From NCBI GenBank assembly GCA_944385965.1, contig CALWZG010000057.1:1-64000 (forward strand): a stretch of 64,000 nucleotides of DNA, given 5' to 3'. The position numbers were made by a program, and so were the translations under genes. Under the pieces are notes generated by a model. The model was not told where the DNA came from, did not search any database, and saw only the letters and a list, made by a program, of their open reading frames with translations. Numbering within the stretch: position 1 is the first letter of the stretch; each line of letters begins with the position of its first letter. Below are positions 18,262 through 25,629 of this stretch, piece after piece. Origin of the DNA: an uncultured Anaerotruncus sp. Lineage in GTDB: Bacteria > Bacillota > Clostridia > Oscillospirales > Ruminococcaceae.

Positions 18262-18305
18262 AAAATAAAAACAGGCAGCCTTTGTGGGTCAAAGGCTGCC
18301 TGTTT
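18262..18305 (-). terminator. Attenuator terminator in the aroF leader
   Basis: On the minus strand AAACAGGCAGCCTTTG pairs with CAAAGGCTGCCTGTTT, followed by TTTTATTTT, just 18 bases before the aroF ATG. A terminator between promoter and gene on the same strand means premature termination must be relieved for expression. Its 5' arm (ACAGGCAGC) can instead pair with GCTGCC or CTGCCTGT upstream in the leader. Confidence 0.85.
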
Positions 18306-18317
18306 ACGTACAGAAGC

Positions 18318-18416
18318 TCATCCAGCGTTGGATGGCAGCAGCTTAAGACCCGTCTCCATAGGATACAGGCAGTAATAATAACCAGTATAAGCTTTTGCCA
18401 ATCTGCAAGCCAGCAT
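18318..18416 (-). CDS. Tyrosine-rich leader peptide of aroF (attenuator)
   Basis: A 32-codon ORF behind GAGGAAG, between a strong promoter and the aroF attenuator. Its product starts MLACRLAK and contains AYTGYYYCLYP: five Tyr codons out of 32, four of them within six codons. This is the design of amino-acid attenuators, in which ribosome stalling at Tyr codons under low Tyr-tRNA would remodel the RNA and prevent the downstream terminator. Tyrosine is an end product of the shikimate pathway, so the codon choice fits the gene. Sequence elements are seen; the mechanism is inferred. Confidence 0.75.
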   Translation of the reverse strand: MLACRLAKAYTGYYYCLYPMETGLKLLPSNAG

Positions 18417-18460
18417 ACAAAGCTTCCTCTCTTTAACACATTTATGCGTTTATGTATTAA

Positions 18461-18489
18461 AGTATAATCGGACAGAGGGTGTTTGTCAA
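18461..18489 (-). promoter_or_regulatory. Promoter of the aroF leader
   Basis: On the minus strand TTGACA (18484-18489) and TATACT (18461-18466) with exactly 17 bases between. It starts a leader of roughly 210 bases that contains the leader peptide and attenuator. Confidence 0.85.
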
Positions 18490-18541
18490 GAGCATTTTGT
18501 AAGTTTTAGGAAAAGACCCTTAGATGGGATGGAAAGGGTCT

Positions 18542-18571
18542 CTTGACAGACGGGAAAGGATGCGTTTACAA
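18542..18571 (+). promoter_or_regulatory. Promoter of the aldo/keto reductase gene
   Basis: TTGACA at about 18542 and TACAAT just before 18571, spacing 18. The upstream in-frame ATG at 18571 would coincide with the transcription start, supporting the later start at 18622. Confidence 0.65.
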
Positions 18572-18621
18572 TGAAAGCGAAAGCTTTGGAGACTTTAAAA
18601 TGGAATAAGGAGGCGTCTGTC

Positions 18622-19443
18622 ATGGAACGAGAAGTGCTGCTGAACAATGGGGTTAAAATCCCTGTGATAGGGCTGGGAGTGTACAAGGTGACTGACCCCG
18701 GCGAGATAGAAGTGGCGGTAGAATCCGCCTTGGAAGCGGGATACCGTGCCTTTGACACCGCCCAGATGTACCGTAATGAGCAGATGCTGGGACAGTCCCT
18801 GAAAAATGCCGGAATTCCCAGAGAGGAGATTTTCTTAACCAGCAAGGTGGATTTGGGCAATATGGGGTACCAAAAGACTCTGGACACCTTTCAGGAAAGC
18901 TTGGAAAAGCTGCAAACAGACTATCTGGATTTGTTCCTGATTCACTGGCCGGGACAGGATAAGGAGCGGGTGCTGGAAACCTGGAAGGCGATGGAGGAGC
19001 TGTATCAAAAGAAAAGGATTCGGGCGCTGGGGCTGTCTAACTTCAACCCCAGACATTTGGAGTGGGTGCTGGAATCTGCCAGTGTGAAACCGGTTTTGAA
19101 TCAGGTGGAGCATCATCTGCAATTTCAAAATACCCAGCTGGCTTTGTGGTGTCAGGAGCGGGGAATTCGTATGCAAGCTTGGTCCCCTCTGATGCGGGGG
19201 AATCTGACCCAGCCCCAGCTGCTGGCTTTGGCCAAGAAGTATGGAAAAACACCCGCCCAGATTGTTCTGCGCTGGGATTTGCAGAATGGCTATCTGGTCA
19301 TTCCCAAATCGGTTCACCGGGAGCGGATTTTTGAGAATATAGACATTTTTGATGTGGAGCTGGAGCCGGAAGATATGGCCCTTCTCAACAGTCTGCATAC
19401 CGGCCAGCGAATCAGCCATGACCCGGAAGTATTTGACTTTTAA
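18622..19443 (+). CDS. Aldo/keto reductase
   Basis: A 273-residue AKR barrel. The catalytic tetrad is visible as FDTAQMYRNE (Asp, Tyr), LTSKVD (Lys) and FLIHWPG (His). The NADPH-binding end includes IPKSVHRERIFENIDIFD. It is close to the 2,5-diketo-D-gluconate reductase/YtbE-like group and reduces small aldehydes or ketones; the substrate is unknown. I choose the ATG at 18622 because AAGGAGG lies 8 bases upstream. Confidence 0.9.
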   Translation: MEREVLLNNGVKIPVIGLGVYKVTDPGEIEVAVESALEAGYRAFDTAQMYRNEQMLGQSLKNAGIPREEIFLTSKVDLGNMGYQKTLDTFQESLEKLQTDYLDLFLIHWPGQDKERVLETWKAMEELYQKKRIRALGLSNFNPRHLEWVLESASVKPVLNQVEHHLQFQNTQLALWCQERGIRMQAWSPLMRGNLTQPQLLALAKKYGKTPAQIVLRWDLQNGYLVIPKSVHRERIFENIDIFDVELEPEDMALLNSLHTGQRISHDPEVFDF

Positions 19444-19499
19444 GGGGCCTTCCAGAAATAGAAATGGGAAGCCGTTTATAGGAGAGGCGGGAACCTATT

Positions 19500-20003
19500 G
19501 TGTCACTGACCAACCACAGATATTCTTTTGTGTCCCAGCAGGAAGGGTTTTACAATCAGAACCGCCATATCTTTGGGCTTATGAAAGGCGCAGTTTTGGA
19601 GCAGGTGTACGCTGTTTGGGATTGCTTGGAACAGAACTGGTTTGGTGAGGCGCCCATGTTGGTGAAAACCTCGGCGGGTATCTTGTCTGTCCATGTAAAA
19701 TCCGATGAGAAAATCGCCATTGGATGGAATGACTTTTCCCTGTCTGAAAAGCCCATATGGTTTGATGAAACACAAAGGGAAGAGGTCAAGGGGCTGAACT
19801 GGGTGGAGGACTTGGAATGGAGGGTATATGAGGACGCTTCTCCTGTCCGCAATGAGAGAATCGAAAAGATTTTGTTTCACCCCGCCAGCGGCCAGTGGGG
19901 CGTTGGAATCGGTTTAAAATGTACCTCTGGTCAATGTTTGTGGCTCTATGACAGGGGAGATATGATTTCCGCCAAGATTGAAAGTATGGACAACCCCTCA
20001 TAA
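19500..20003 (+). CDS. Unknown 167-residue protein
   Basis: An open frame with GTG start behind AGGAGAGG, 56 bases after the aldo/keto reductase. I do not recognise the family. It has no signal peptide, no membrane segment and no obvious cofactor motif. It is rich in Trp and acidic residues, with stretches such as EQVYAVWDCLEQNWFGEAP and NWVEDLEWRVYEDASP that look like a compact soluble domain, possibly all-beta. No strong terminator separates it from the upstream gene, so it may share that promoter. Confidence 0.6.
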   Translation: MSLTNHRYSFVSQQEGFYNQNRHIFGLMKGAVLEQVYAVWDCLEQNWFGEAPMLVKTSAGILSVHVKSDEKIAIGWNDFSLSEKPIWFDETQREEVKGLNWVEDLEWRVYEDASPVRNERIEKILFHPASGQWGVGIGLKCTSGQCLWLYDRGDMISAKIESMDNPS

Positions 20004-20104
20004 GTAAAGCCGCTGAAGCAGCGCTTTTGAGGAAATCTTGAAATGGCATTTTTCCACAGATTTACTCATAAACTTGTCTTAGAAAGATGACAAGAGGTGG
20101 AAAA

Positions 20105-20935
20105 ATGCAAGCATATGAACGGAGACACTGGTCCCGGATGTCTAAAAAGAAGAAAGAGGAGGACCCTTATACAGTTGTATTGATGACCCAGGTGATTCTT
20201 TGCGTTTTGGCCCTGATCATTGGATACTCTCTCAAGGAAAATCCACCGGAGGGATTTGAGGAACTGCGCAGGGAGTATTTGGAGCTGGTGACTGCTGAGA
20301 AAACCCAGATTCCCAGTGGGATGGGAGAACAATTGGTGATTTGGGGCGACCAGGCCCATGAGATGGTCAGCGCTTGGGTATCCCAGGCGCTGGAGAAAAG
20401 GGAACAAGCCCGTCAGTTCATACAGCCGGAACCAGAATCCACAGGAGAGGCTTTGTCTGGGCAGGGGGGATGGATGGGCTCCCCAAAGGAGGAGGGAAAA
20501 GCCCTTCCTGATTCCTGCCAAGCGGCTCCTATTTGGATGAATGTACCGGTCAACCCTCCTGTTTCCGGGCAGGTGACCTCTGTTTATGGGTATCGGGAAC
20601 ACCCCATTACCGGTTCAGAGGATTTTCATAGAGGGGTGGATATTGCGGCGGCTCAGGGAGAGGAGATACGGGCTTCTCTCCCTGGTCAGGTGGCAGAAGT
20701 TGGAGATTCCCCCATTTATGGAAATTATATTACCCTCGACCATGGAAATGGTTTGCGGACCACCTATTGCCATTGTGAAAGAATTATCGCTCAGGAAGGG
20801 GCCAACCTCCGGCAAGGGGAACTGATTGCCACGGTGGGCAGCACAGGAATTTCCACAGGCCCTCACTGTCATTTTGAGATTTCCAAGGATGGCTCTTATT
20901 ATAATCCAGCCTGGGTTTTGAGGGCATCTCTATGA
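20105..20935 (+). CDS. spoIVFA: M23 (LytM) peptidase-domain membrane protein, SpoIVFA-like
   Basis: A 276-residue protein with a short basic N-terminus, one membrane segment (VVLMTQVILCVLALIIGY, about residues 22-40), an extracytoplasmic linker, and a C-terminal LytM domain from about 170. Zinc and catalytic residues of active M23 enzymes are present: HRGVDIAA and GPHCHFEI (HxH). It overlaps a SpoIVFB-like M50 protease gene by 4 bases, so I read the pair as spoIVFA-spoIVFB, where A anchors and inhibits B in the outer forespore membrane. The intact peptidase motif is unusual, because SpoIVFA is thought to be non-enzymatic. Confidence 0.72.
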   Translation: MQAYERRHWSRMSKKKKEEDPYTVVLMTQVILCVLALIIGYSLKENPPEGFEELRREYLELVTAEKTQIPSGMGEQLVIWGDQAHEMVSAWVSQALEKREQARQFIQPEPESTGEALSGQGGWMGSPKEEGKALPDSCQAAPIWMNVPVNPPVSGQVTSVYGYREHPITGSEDFHRGVDIAAAQGEEIRASLPGQVAEVGDSPIYGNYITLDHGNGLRTTYCHCERIIAQEGANLRQGELIATVGSTGISTGPHCHFEISKDGSYYNPAWVLRASL

Positions 20936-21501
20936 AATTTCAGCTTTTTGGGATTCGCTGTACCGCCCGATTTGGCTTTTTTCTGGTGGTGGCCCTTTAT
21001 ATGGCGCTGGATGAAAGTGGGATGGGACTGCCGGCCTTGGCGGCGGTCCTTCTCCATGAAATGGGACATCTTTGGATGCTCCGGTTCACCGGCTCAAAAA
21101 TTCCGGCGGTAGACTTCCAGCCCTTTGGGGTGCGCTTGTTGGTACAAAGGGGAGGTGTGAGTGTTGGGCAAGAGACCCTCATTTACCTTGGGGGAATCCT
21201 TATGAACGCCCTCTGTCTGCTGCTTTGGACCCCTTGGCGAGGATGGGACGGCTTCGCTCTCGCCAATGGAGGACTGCTAATCTTCAATCTGCTTCCAGTG
21301 GGAAGGCTGGATGGAGGACAGTTGGTCCGTTTGGCTCTGGAAAATCGTTTCCCTCCCCACAAGGCGATTCTTTTTCATGGATTGATTGGCATGGGAATTC
21401 TGCTGCCATTAGGAGTGGGTGGGTGGCTGCTTTTAATGCAGGGGAATCCCACTTTACTTTGTACCGTTGTTTATTTGGCCCTGACAATTTGGAACGAGTA
21501 G
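20932..21501 (+). CDS. spoIVFB: M50 intramembrane metalloprotease, SpoIVFB-like
   Basis: A 189-residue site-2-type protease with multiple membrane segments. The zinc motif HEMGH is in VLLHEMGHLWMLR (about residue 42), and the second site is NLLPVGRLDGGQL (about 120). SpoIVFB-type enzymes cut pro-sigma K within the mother-cell membrane. Length and topology fit the small sporulation subgroup, without PDZ or CBS domains. It overlaps the LytM gene upstream (ATGA), which supports the assignment. Confidence 0.8.
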   Translation: MKFQLFGIRCTARFGFFLVVALYMALDESGMGLPALAAVLLHEMGHLWMLRFTGSKIPAVDFQPFGVRLLVQRGGVSVGQETLIYLGGILMNALCLLLWTPWRGWDGFALANGGLLIFNLLPVGRLDGGQLVRLALENRFPPHKAILFHGLIGMGILLPLGVGGWLLLMQGNPTLLCTVVYLALTIWNE

Positions 21502-21615
21502 AATCTTTAGAAAATTAGGATTGTTCTCAAATACAAAAAGTGATATAATCAGTCTGTAATAAGCACAGAAGCTCATATAAAGTAAAAATAAAAAAGATGG
21601 GGCTGATTAAATCCA

Positions 21616-22254
21616 ATGGAGCTTTCGCAAGGGTATATAGGGTCGGTTTGTGAGATCAAAGATCAGGATAATCATGTAATCGCTGTGGGAGTAATTCAGG
21701 AGATCAACGAAGAGAAAGGCTCTATCTATATTGGTGAGTACAAGGCTGCCCTCGAGCGGATTAAACATCATACAAAAGCGGTTGTCAGTATTTTTAACTC
21801 AAAGCTGGGCAGAACGGCTTTGGAAGGTTGTTTGGGCTTTTATAGCCAAGGGCTGCTGGCGGTGACTGGGGCACAAAATATTGAGGAGAAAAGAAGTTTT
21901 TTAAGGGTGAACGTGGGGCAGTGTTCGGTCATCAGTTATACGGACCCTCAGGGGGAACTGGGGGAAGCCAATGTGGAAATTAAAAATATCAGTTTAGGTG
22001 GAATTGGAATTTCCTGTGAGGAATTGTTTGAAAAGGGGCAGATTTTGCTGATAGATGTCTCCTTGGATGGAAGAACCACAGATATGCTGGGATGCTCGGT
22101 GATGTGGAGAAAGTCATTGCCAGAGGGGCAGTTTGAATATGGGTGCTGTTTTCAGGAGCTGGAACAAAGTGAACATGCAAAATTAAGCATGTTCATCTTT
22201 CAGCGTCAGCAGGAAGAGGTCAAACTGCAAAAAAATGTGGATTTGGAATTATGA
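21616..22254 (+). CDS. PilZ-domain (c-di-GMP-binding) protein
   Basis: A 212-residue cytosolic protein. The C-terminal half (about residues 95-200) is PilZ: EEKRSFLRVNV gives the RxxxR motif and IKNISLGGIGIS gives the (D/N)xSxxG motif, both needed to bind c-di-GMP. The N-terminal ~90 residues look like a YcgR-type beta domain, but weakly. No flagellar or cellulose genes are nearby, so the output is unknown. A TATAAT-like box about 75 bases upstream suggests its own promoter, and a terminator follows. Confidence 0.82.
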   Translation: MELSQGYIGSVCEIKDQDNHVIAVGVIQEINEEKGSIYIGEYKAALERIKHHTKAVVSIFNSKLGRTALEGCLGFYSQGLLAVTGAQNIEEKRSFLRVNVGQCSVISYTDPQGELGEANVEIKNISLGGIGISCEELFEKGQILLIDVSLDGRTTDMLGCSVMWRKSLPEGQFEYGCCFQELEQSEHAKLSMFIFQRQQEEVKLQKNVDLEL

Positions 22255-22269
22255 TTCAGGTGATGAACG

Positions 22270-22296
22270 AGCCGCCTTGTTGTCAGGCGGCTTTTT
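22270..22296 (+). terminator. Intrinsic terminator after the PilZ gene
   Basis: AGCCGCC / GGCGGCT stem with 9-base loop, followed by TTTTT. Confidence 0.85.
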
Positions 22297-22409
22297 CTGT
22301 GAAGGGATTTCAGAACCCTTGCAATCCAAGGATGGGTAGTATACAATAAAGGCAGCTTCAACCAGCCAGACGCGCTTGGTGGAAAGAATGGAAAGGATGT
22401 TTTACAGGT

Positions 22410-24254
22410 TTGGAAAATGTGCAAAAAGCGTTGGAGCGGGTACTGCTCCAGGTACAGCGTCCCGCCAGATACACAGGTGGGGAGTTGGGAAGCATCGTAA
22501 AAGACCCTTCTCAGGTGCAGGTACGGTTTGCCTTCTGTTTCCCTGACCTTTATGAGGTGGGAATGTCCCATTTGGGGATGAAGATTTTATACGCTCTGCA
22601 AAACGCCAGGGAGGACTGCTGGTGTGAGCGGGTGTTCGCCCCAGGCCCGGATTTGGAAGGCTTGATGCGGGAACACCATATCCCACTGTATGGTCTGGAA
22701 AGCTTTGACCCCATCGCTGATTTTGATATCATCGGGTTTACCCTCCAATATGAGATGAGCTTCACCGCAATTTTAAATATGCTGGATTTGGCGGGACTGC
22801 CTGTCCGCTCCAGCCAAAGAGAAGCGCTGGCCCCGATTGTGGTAGCGGGAGGCCCCTGCGCCTGTAACCCAGAACCCTTGGCGGATTTTATTGATTTGTT
22901 CCTGCTGGGGGAAGGGGAAGAGCTGAATATGGACCTGATTGACTTGTATAAGGCATGCAAGCAGGAAGGCGTCAGCAAGAAAGAGTTTCTCCGCCGGGCG
23001 GCCCAGATTCCTGGGGTTTATGTCCCTTCCCTCTATGAGGTGACCTATCACCAGGATGGAACGATACAGCAGGTCCTTCCCAGGGATGGGGCTCCAGCCG
23101 TAGTCCATAAACGGATTGTGAAGGATTTGGATAAGGTATTTTACCCGGAAAATTTTGTGGTGCCATTCACCGAGGCGGTTCATGACCGGGCAATGGTGGA
23201 GGTACTGAGAGGCTGTATCAGAGGATGCAGGTTTTGCCAGGCGGGATTTATTTACCGCCCATTCCGGGAGAAGAAGCCGGATACAGTGGATAAAAACGCC
23301 CACGCTCTTTGCGACCATACCGGGTATGATGAGGTTTCCCTCACCAGCTTGTCTACCAGCGATTTCTCGGGCCTGGAACCTCTGCTGGAAAAGATGCTGA
23401 CATGGACCGAGCCGGATGGGGTGAGCATTGCTTTGCCCTCTCTGCGTGTGGATAACTTCTCCAAAGAGCTGATGGACCGGGTGGCGGCTGTCCGAAAATC
23501 CTCCCTGACCTTCGCTCCTGAGGCGGGAACCCAGCGGATGCGGGATGTCATCAACAAGAACGTCACCGAGGAGGAGGTACTGCGCACCTGCCGCACCGCC
23601 TTTGAGGGAGGGTATACCAATGTGAAGCTGTACTTCATGATTGGACTGCCCACCGAAACAGATGAGGATGTAGCTGGAATTATTCATCTGGCTCAGAAGG
23701 TGGTGGAGGAATTTTACCACACCCCCAACCGTCCCAAGGGCAGAGGCGTCAATGTGACCGTTTCTGTGGCTTGTTTTGTACCCAAGCCATTTACCCCCTT
23801 TGAGTTTGAGCCGCAAGACGGAATCGAGAGCCTGCGCAGGAAGCAGAAGATTTTGTTGGAGACGGTGAAATCCAAAAAAATCAGCGTAAAATACCACGAC
23901 AGTCCCACCAGCTTTTTAGAGGCGGCGCTGGCCAGGGGCGACCGGAAAATGTGCGCTATGATTGAGCATGCCTGGCGTCAAGGCTCCAAGCTGGACGGCT
24001 GGAGTGATTATTTTTCCATGGAGCGCTGGGAGGAGGCCGCCCAAGCCTGCGGAATCGACCTGGGCTTTTACGCCAACCGCTCCCGTTCCTATGATGAGGT
24101 GATGCCTTGGGACCATTTGGATTATGGGGTCAGCAAGGCGTTCCTGATTCGGGAAAATCAAAAAGCCCATAGCGATGCCGCCACCCCAAACTGCCGGCAG
24201 CATTGTTCCGGCTGTGGAGCCAATCATCTGCTGGGAGGTGCCTGCTTTGGGTGA
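22410..24254 (+). CDS. B12-binding-domain radical SAM protein (TIGR03960 type)
   Basis: A 614-residue protein. An N-terminal cobalamin-binding-like domain (FPDLYEVGMSHLGMKILY) precedes a radical SAM domain with the cluster motif GCIRGCRFCQAGF (CxxxCxxC, about residue 270). The C-terminus is Cys-rich (NCRQHCSGCGAN). In Clostridia this protein is regularly followed by a DUF2344 partner, as here. The reaction is not established. The start is a TTG at 22410; the ribosome site is weak and no in-frame ATG lies nearby, so the start is the least certain part. Confidence 0.85.
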   Translation: MENVQKALERVLLQVQRPARYTGGELGSIVKDPSQVQVRFAFCFPDLYEVGMSHLGMKILYALQNAREDCWCERVFAPGPDLEGLMREHHIPLYGLESFDPIADFDIIGFTLQYEMSFTAILNMLDLAGLPVRSSQREALAPIVVAGGPCACNPEPLADFIDLFLLGEGEELNMDLIDLYKACKQEGVSKKEFLRRAAQIPGVYVPSLYEVTYHQDGTIQQVLPRDGAPAVVHKRIVKDLDKVFYPENFVVPFTEAVHDRAMVEVLRGCIRGCRFCQAGFIYRPFREKKPDTVDKNAHALCDHTGYDEVSLTSLSTSDFSGLEPLLEKMLTWTEPDGVSIALPSLRVDNFSKELMDRVAAVRKSSLTFAPEAGTQRMRDVINKNVTEEEVLRTCRTAFEGGYTNVKLYFMIGLPTETDEDVAGIIHLAQKVVEEFYHTPNRPKGRGVNVTVSVACFVPKPFTPFEFEPQDGIESLRRKQKILLETVKSKKISVKYHDSPTSFLEAALARGDRKMCAMIEHAWRQGSKLDGWSDYFSMERWEEAAQACGIDLGFYANRSRSYDEVMPWDHLDYGVSKAFLIRENQKAHSDAATPNCRQHCSGCGANHLLGGACFG

Positions 24255-24924
24255 TTTGTTGTATCAAACAGCTGTAAGAGCCTTTTTCAGAAAAGAAGGG
24301 CGTGTAAAATATATTTCTCACTTGGACTTGGTGCGCTGTGTCTCACGGGCGCTGAAACGTTCGGGGCTGCCTGTGTGGCATACCCTGGGTTTTAATCCCC
24401 ACATCTATACAACCTTCGCTCTGCCCCTGGCTTTAGGGTATGAAAGCCGGTGCGAGTCGATGGATTTTCGTCTGGTGGAGGACCGTCCCATGGAGGAGGT
24501 CCAGGAGCGTTTGAATGAGGTTCTGCCTTCAGGAATCCAGGTGTATCAGGCCAAACCACCTAAAATGAAACCGGAGTCCATCGCCTGGGCGGATTATGAC
24601 ATTGTAATGGAAGTGGACAGTCTTTCCGGGGAAGGGCTTTTGGAAAAATTTCAGGAGTGGCTGTCCCAGCCCCAGCTGATTACCATGAAGCGGGGAAAAA
24701 AGGGAGAGAAAGCCATTGACCTGAAACCCCACCTTCAGGTGTGGAACCTCCAAGCCAATCCATCACAGCTGCGCATGACCATGCGTACCGCCGCTGGAAC
24801 CACCCTCAATATCAATCCCACCCTTGCGCTGGACGCCTTTGCCCTTCAGGGAGGGGAAAAAGCGGATTGGCTTTCTGTCACCCGCACTGCCATCCTGACA
24901 AAAGAATTAGAGCCCTTTGAATGA
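24247..24924 (+). CDS. DUF2344 / TIGR03936 family protein
   Basis: A 225-residue partner of the radical SAM protein. The signature FRKEGRVKYISHLDLVRCV lies near residue 13, followed by LGFNPHIYTTFALPLALGYES. The function is unknown; the two proteins are almost always adjacent and are sometimes fused, so they probably act together. I choose the TTG at 24247 because GGGAGGTG lies 8 bases upstream; it overlaps the radical SAM stop by 8 bases. An ATG frame further upstream (24175) lies inside that gene. Confidence 0.82.
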   Translation: MGDLLYQTAVRAFFRKEGRVKYISHLDLVRCVSRALKRSGLPVWHTLGFNPHIYTTFALPLALGYESRCESMDFRLVEDRPMEEVQERLNEVLPSGIQVYQAKPPKMKPESIAWADYDIVMEVDSLSGEGLLEKFQEWLSQPQLITMKRGKKGEKAIDLKPHLQVWNLQANPSQLRMTMRTAAGTTLNINPTLALDAFALQGGEKADWLSVTRTAILTKELEPFE

Positions 24925-24963
24925 AGAAGCTGCTGAAAATTTATCAGGAAATCAGAAAAATGC

Positions 24964-24992
24964 TTGCATTTAGGGAAATCTTATGATAGAAT
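24964..24992 (+). promoter_or_regulatory. Promoter of rplS
   Basis: TTGCAT (24964-24969) and TAGAAT (24987-24992) with 17-base spacing. Confidence 0.7.
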
Positions 24993-24999
24993 ATCAAAA

Positions 25000-25113
25000 G
25001 TGTGTAATGAACGTTGTGAATCCGCAACGGGTCTTTATGCCCAGCCAACAGGCTGCACATCAAAGCCGGACAGTCCTCTGCCGCATGATTCGGGAATGAA
25101 TGTCCGTAAATTT
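25000..25113 (+). promoter_or_regulatory. Structured rplS leader
   Basis: About 125 untranslated bases precede rplS. They contain small hairpins: AGCC-AACA-GGCT at 25043-25054, and a larger one closed by CGGACA (25067-25072) / TGTCCG (25101-25106) that ends 8 bases before the ribosome site. Ribosomal protein L19 leaders are known autoregulatory RNAs in Firmicutes; whether this one fits that family model needs a covariance search. Confidence 0.4.
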
Positions 25114-25126
25114 AGGAGGAACAAAA

Positions 25127-25471
25127 ATGGATGCTTTAAAACACATTGTCAGCGATTGCCTGAAAACCGATATGCCTCAGGTGGAGATTGGTGACACCGT
25201 CAAAGTGCATGTATGGGTTATTGAGGGCGAGAAAAAGCGTATTCAGGTTTTCGAGGGAACTGTCATCGCCAAAAAACATGGCGGTATCTCTGAGACCTTT
25301 ACCGTTCGCCGTGTAGCTCATGGATGTGGCGTGGAGAGAGTTTTCCCCATCCACTCCCCCAACATCGACAAGGTAGAATTGGTTCGCAAAGGCCGTGTAC
25401 GCCGCAGCAAGCTGTACTACCTGCGTGACCGTGTTGGTAAGGCTGCTAAGGTTAAGGATGTTGTTCGCTAA
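25127..25471 (+). CDS. rplS: Ribosomal protein L19
   Basis: A 114-residue L19 of normal length. Conserved blocks are [50 protein letters not shown], and the basic tail [20 protein letters not shown]. It sits at the 30S-50S interface. The ATG at 25127 follows AGGAGG with 7-base spacing. It has its own promoter, a leader and a strong terminator. Confidence 0.97.
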   Translation: MDALKHIVSDCLKTDMPQVEIGDTVKVHVWVIEGEKKRIQVFEGTVIAKKHGGISETFTVRRVAHGCGVERVFPIHSPNIDKVELVRKGRVRRSKLYYLRDRVGKAAKVKDVVR

Positions 25472-25485
25472 GCAAAGTTGTTTTC

Positions 25486-25522
25486 AAAAAGACCAGAACC
25501 TATCAAGGGTTCTGGTCTTTTT
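25486..25522 (+). terminator. Intrinsic terminator of rplS
   Basis: AAAAAGACCAGAACC / GGTTCTGGTCTTTTT hairpin with T tail. Confidence 0.92.
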
Positions 25523-25629
25523 CGTTGGATGAAAAATATAGAGAATGGCAATGGTTTTTGACAGAATAAAAGCCATGCCTCCATGGTTTGGAGGCATGGC
25601 GAAATTTGGAGAGCGGAAGAAGGAAGGTT

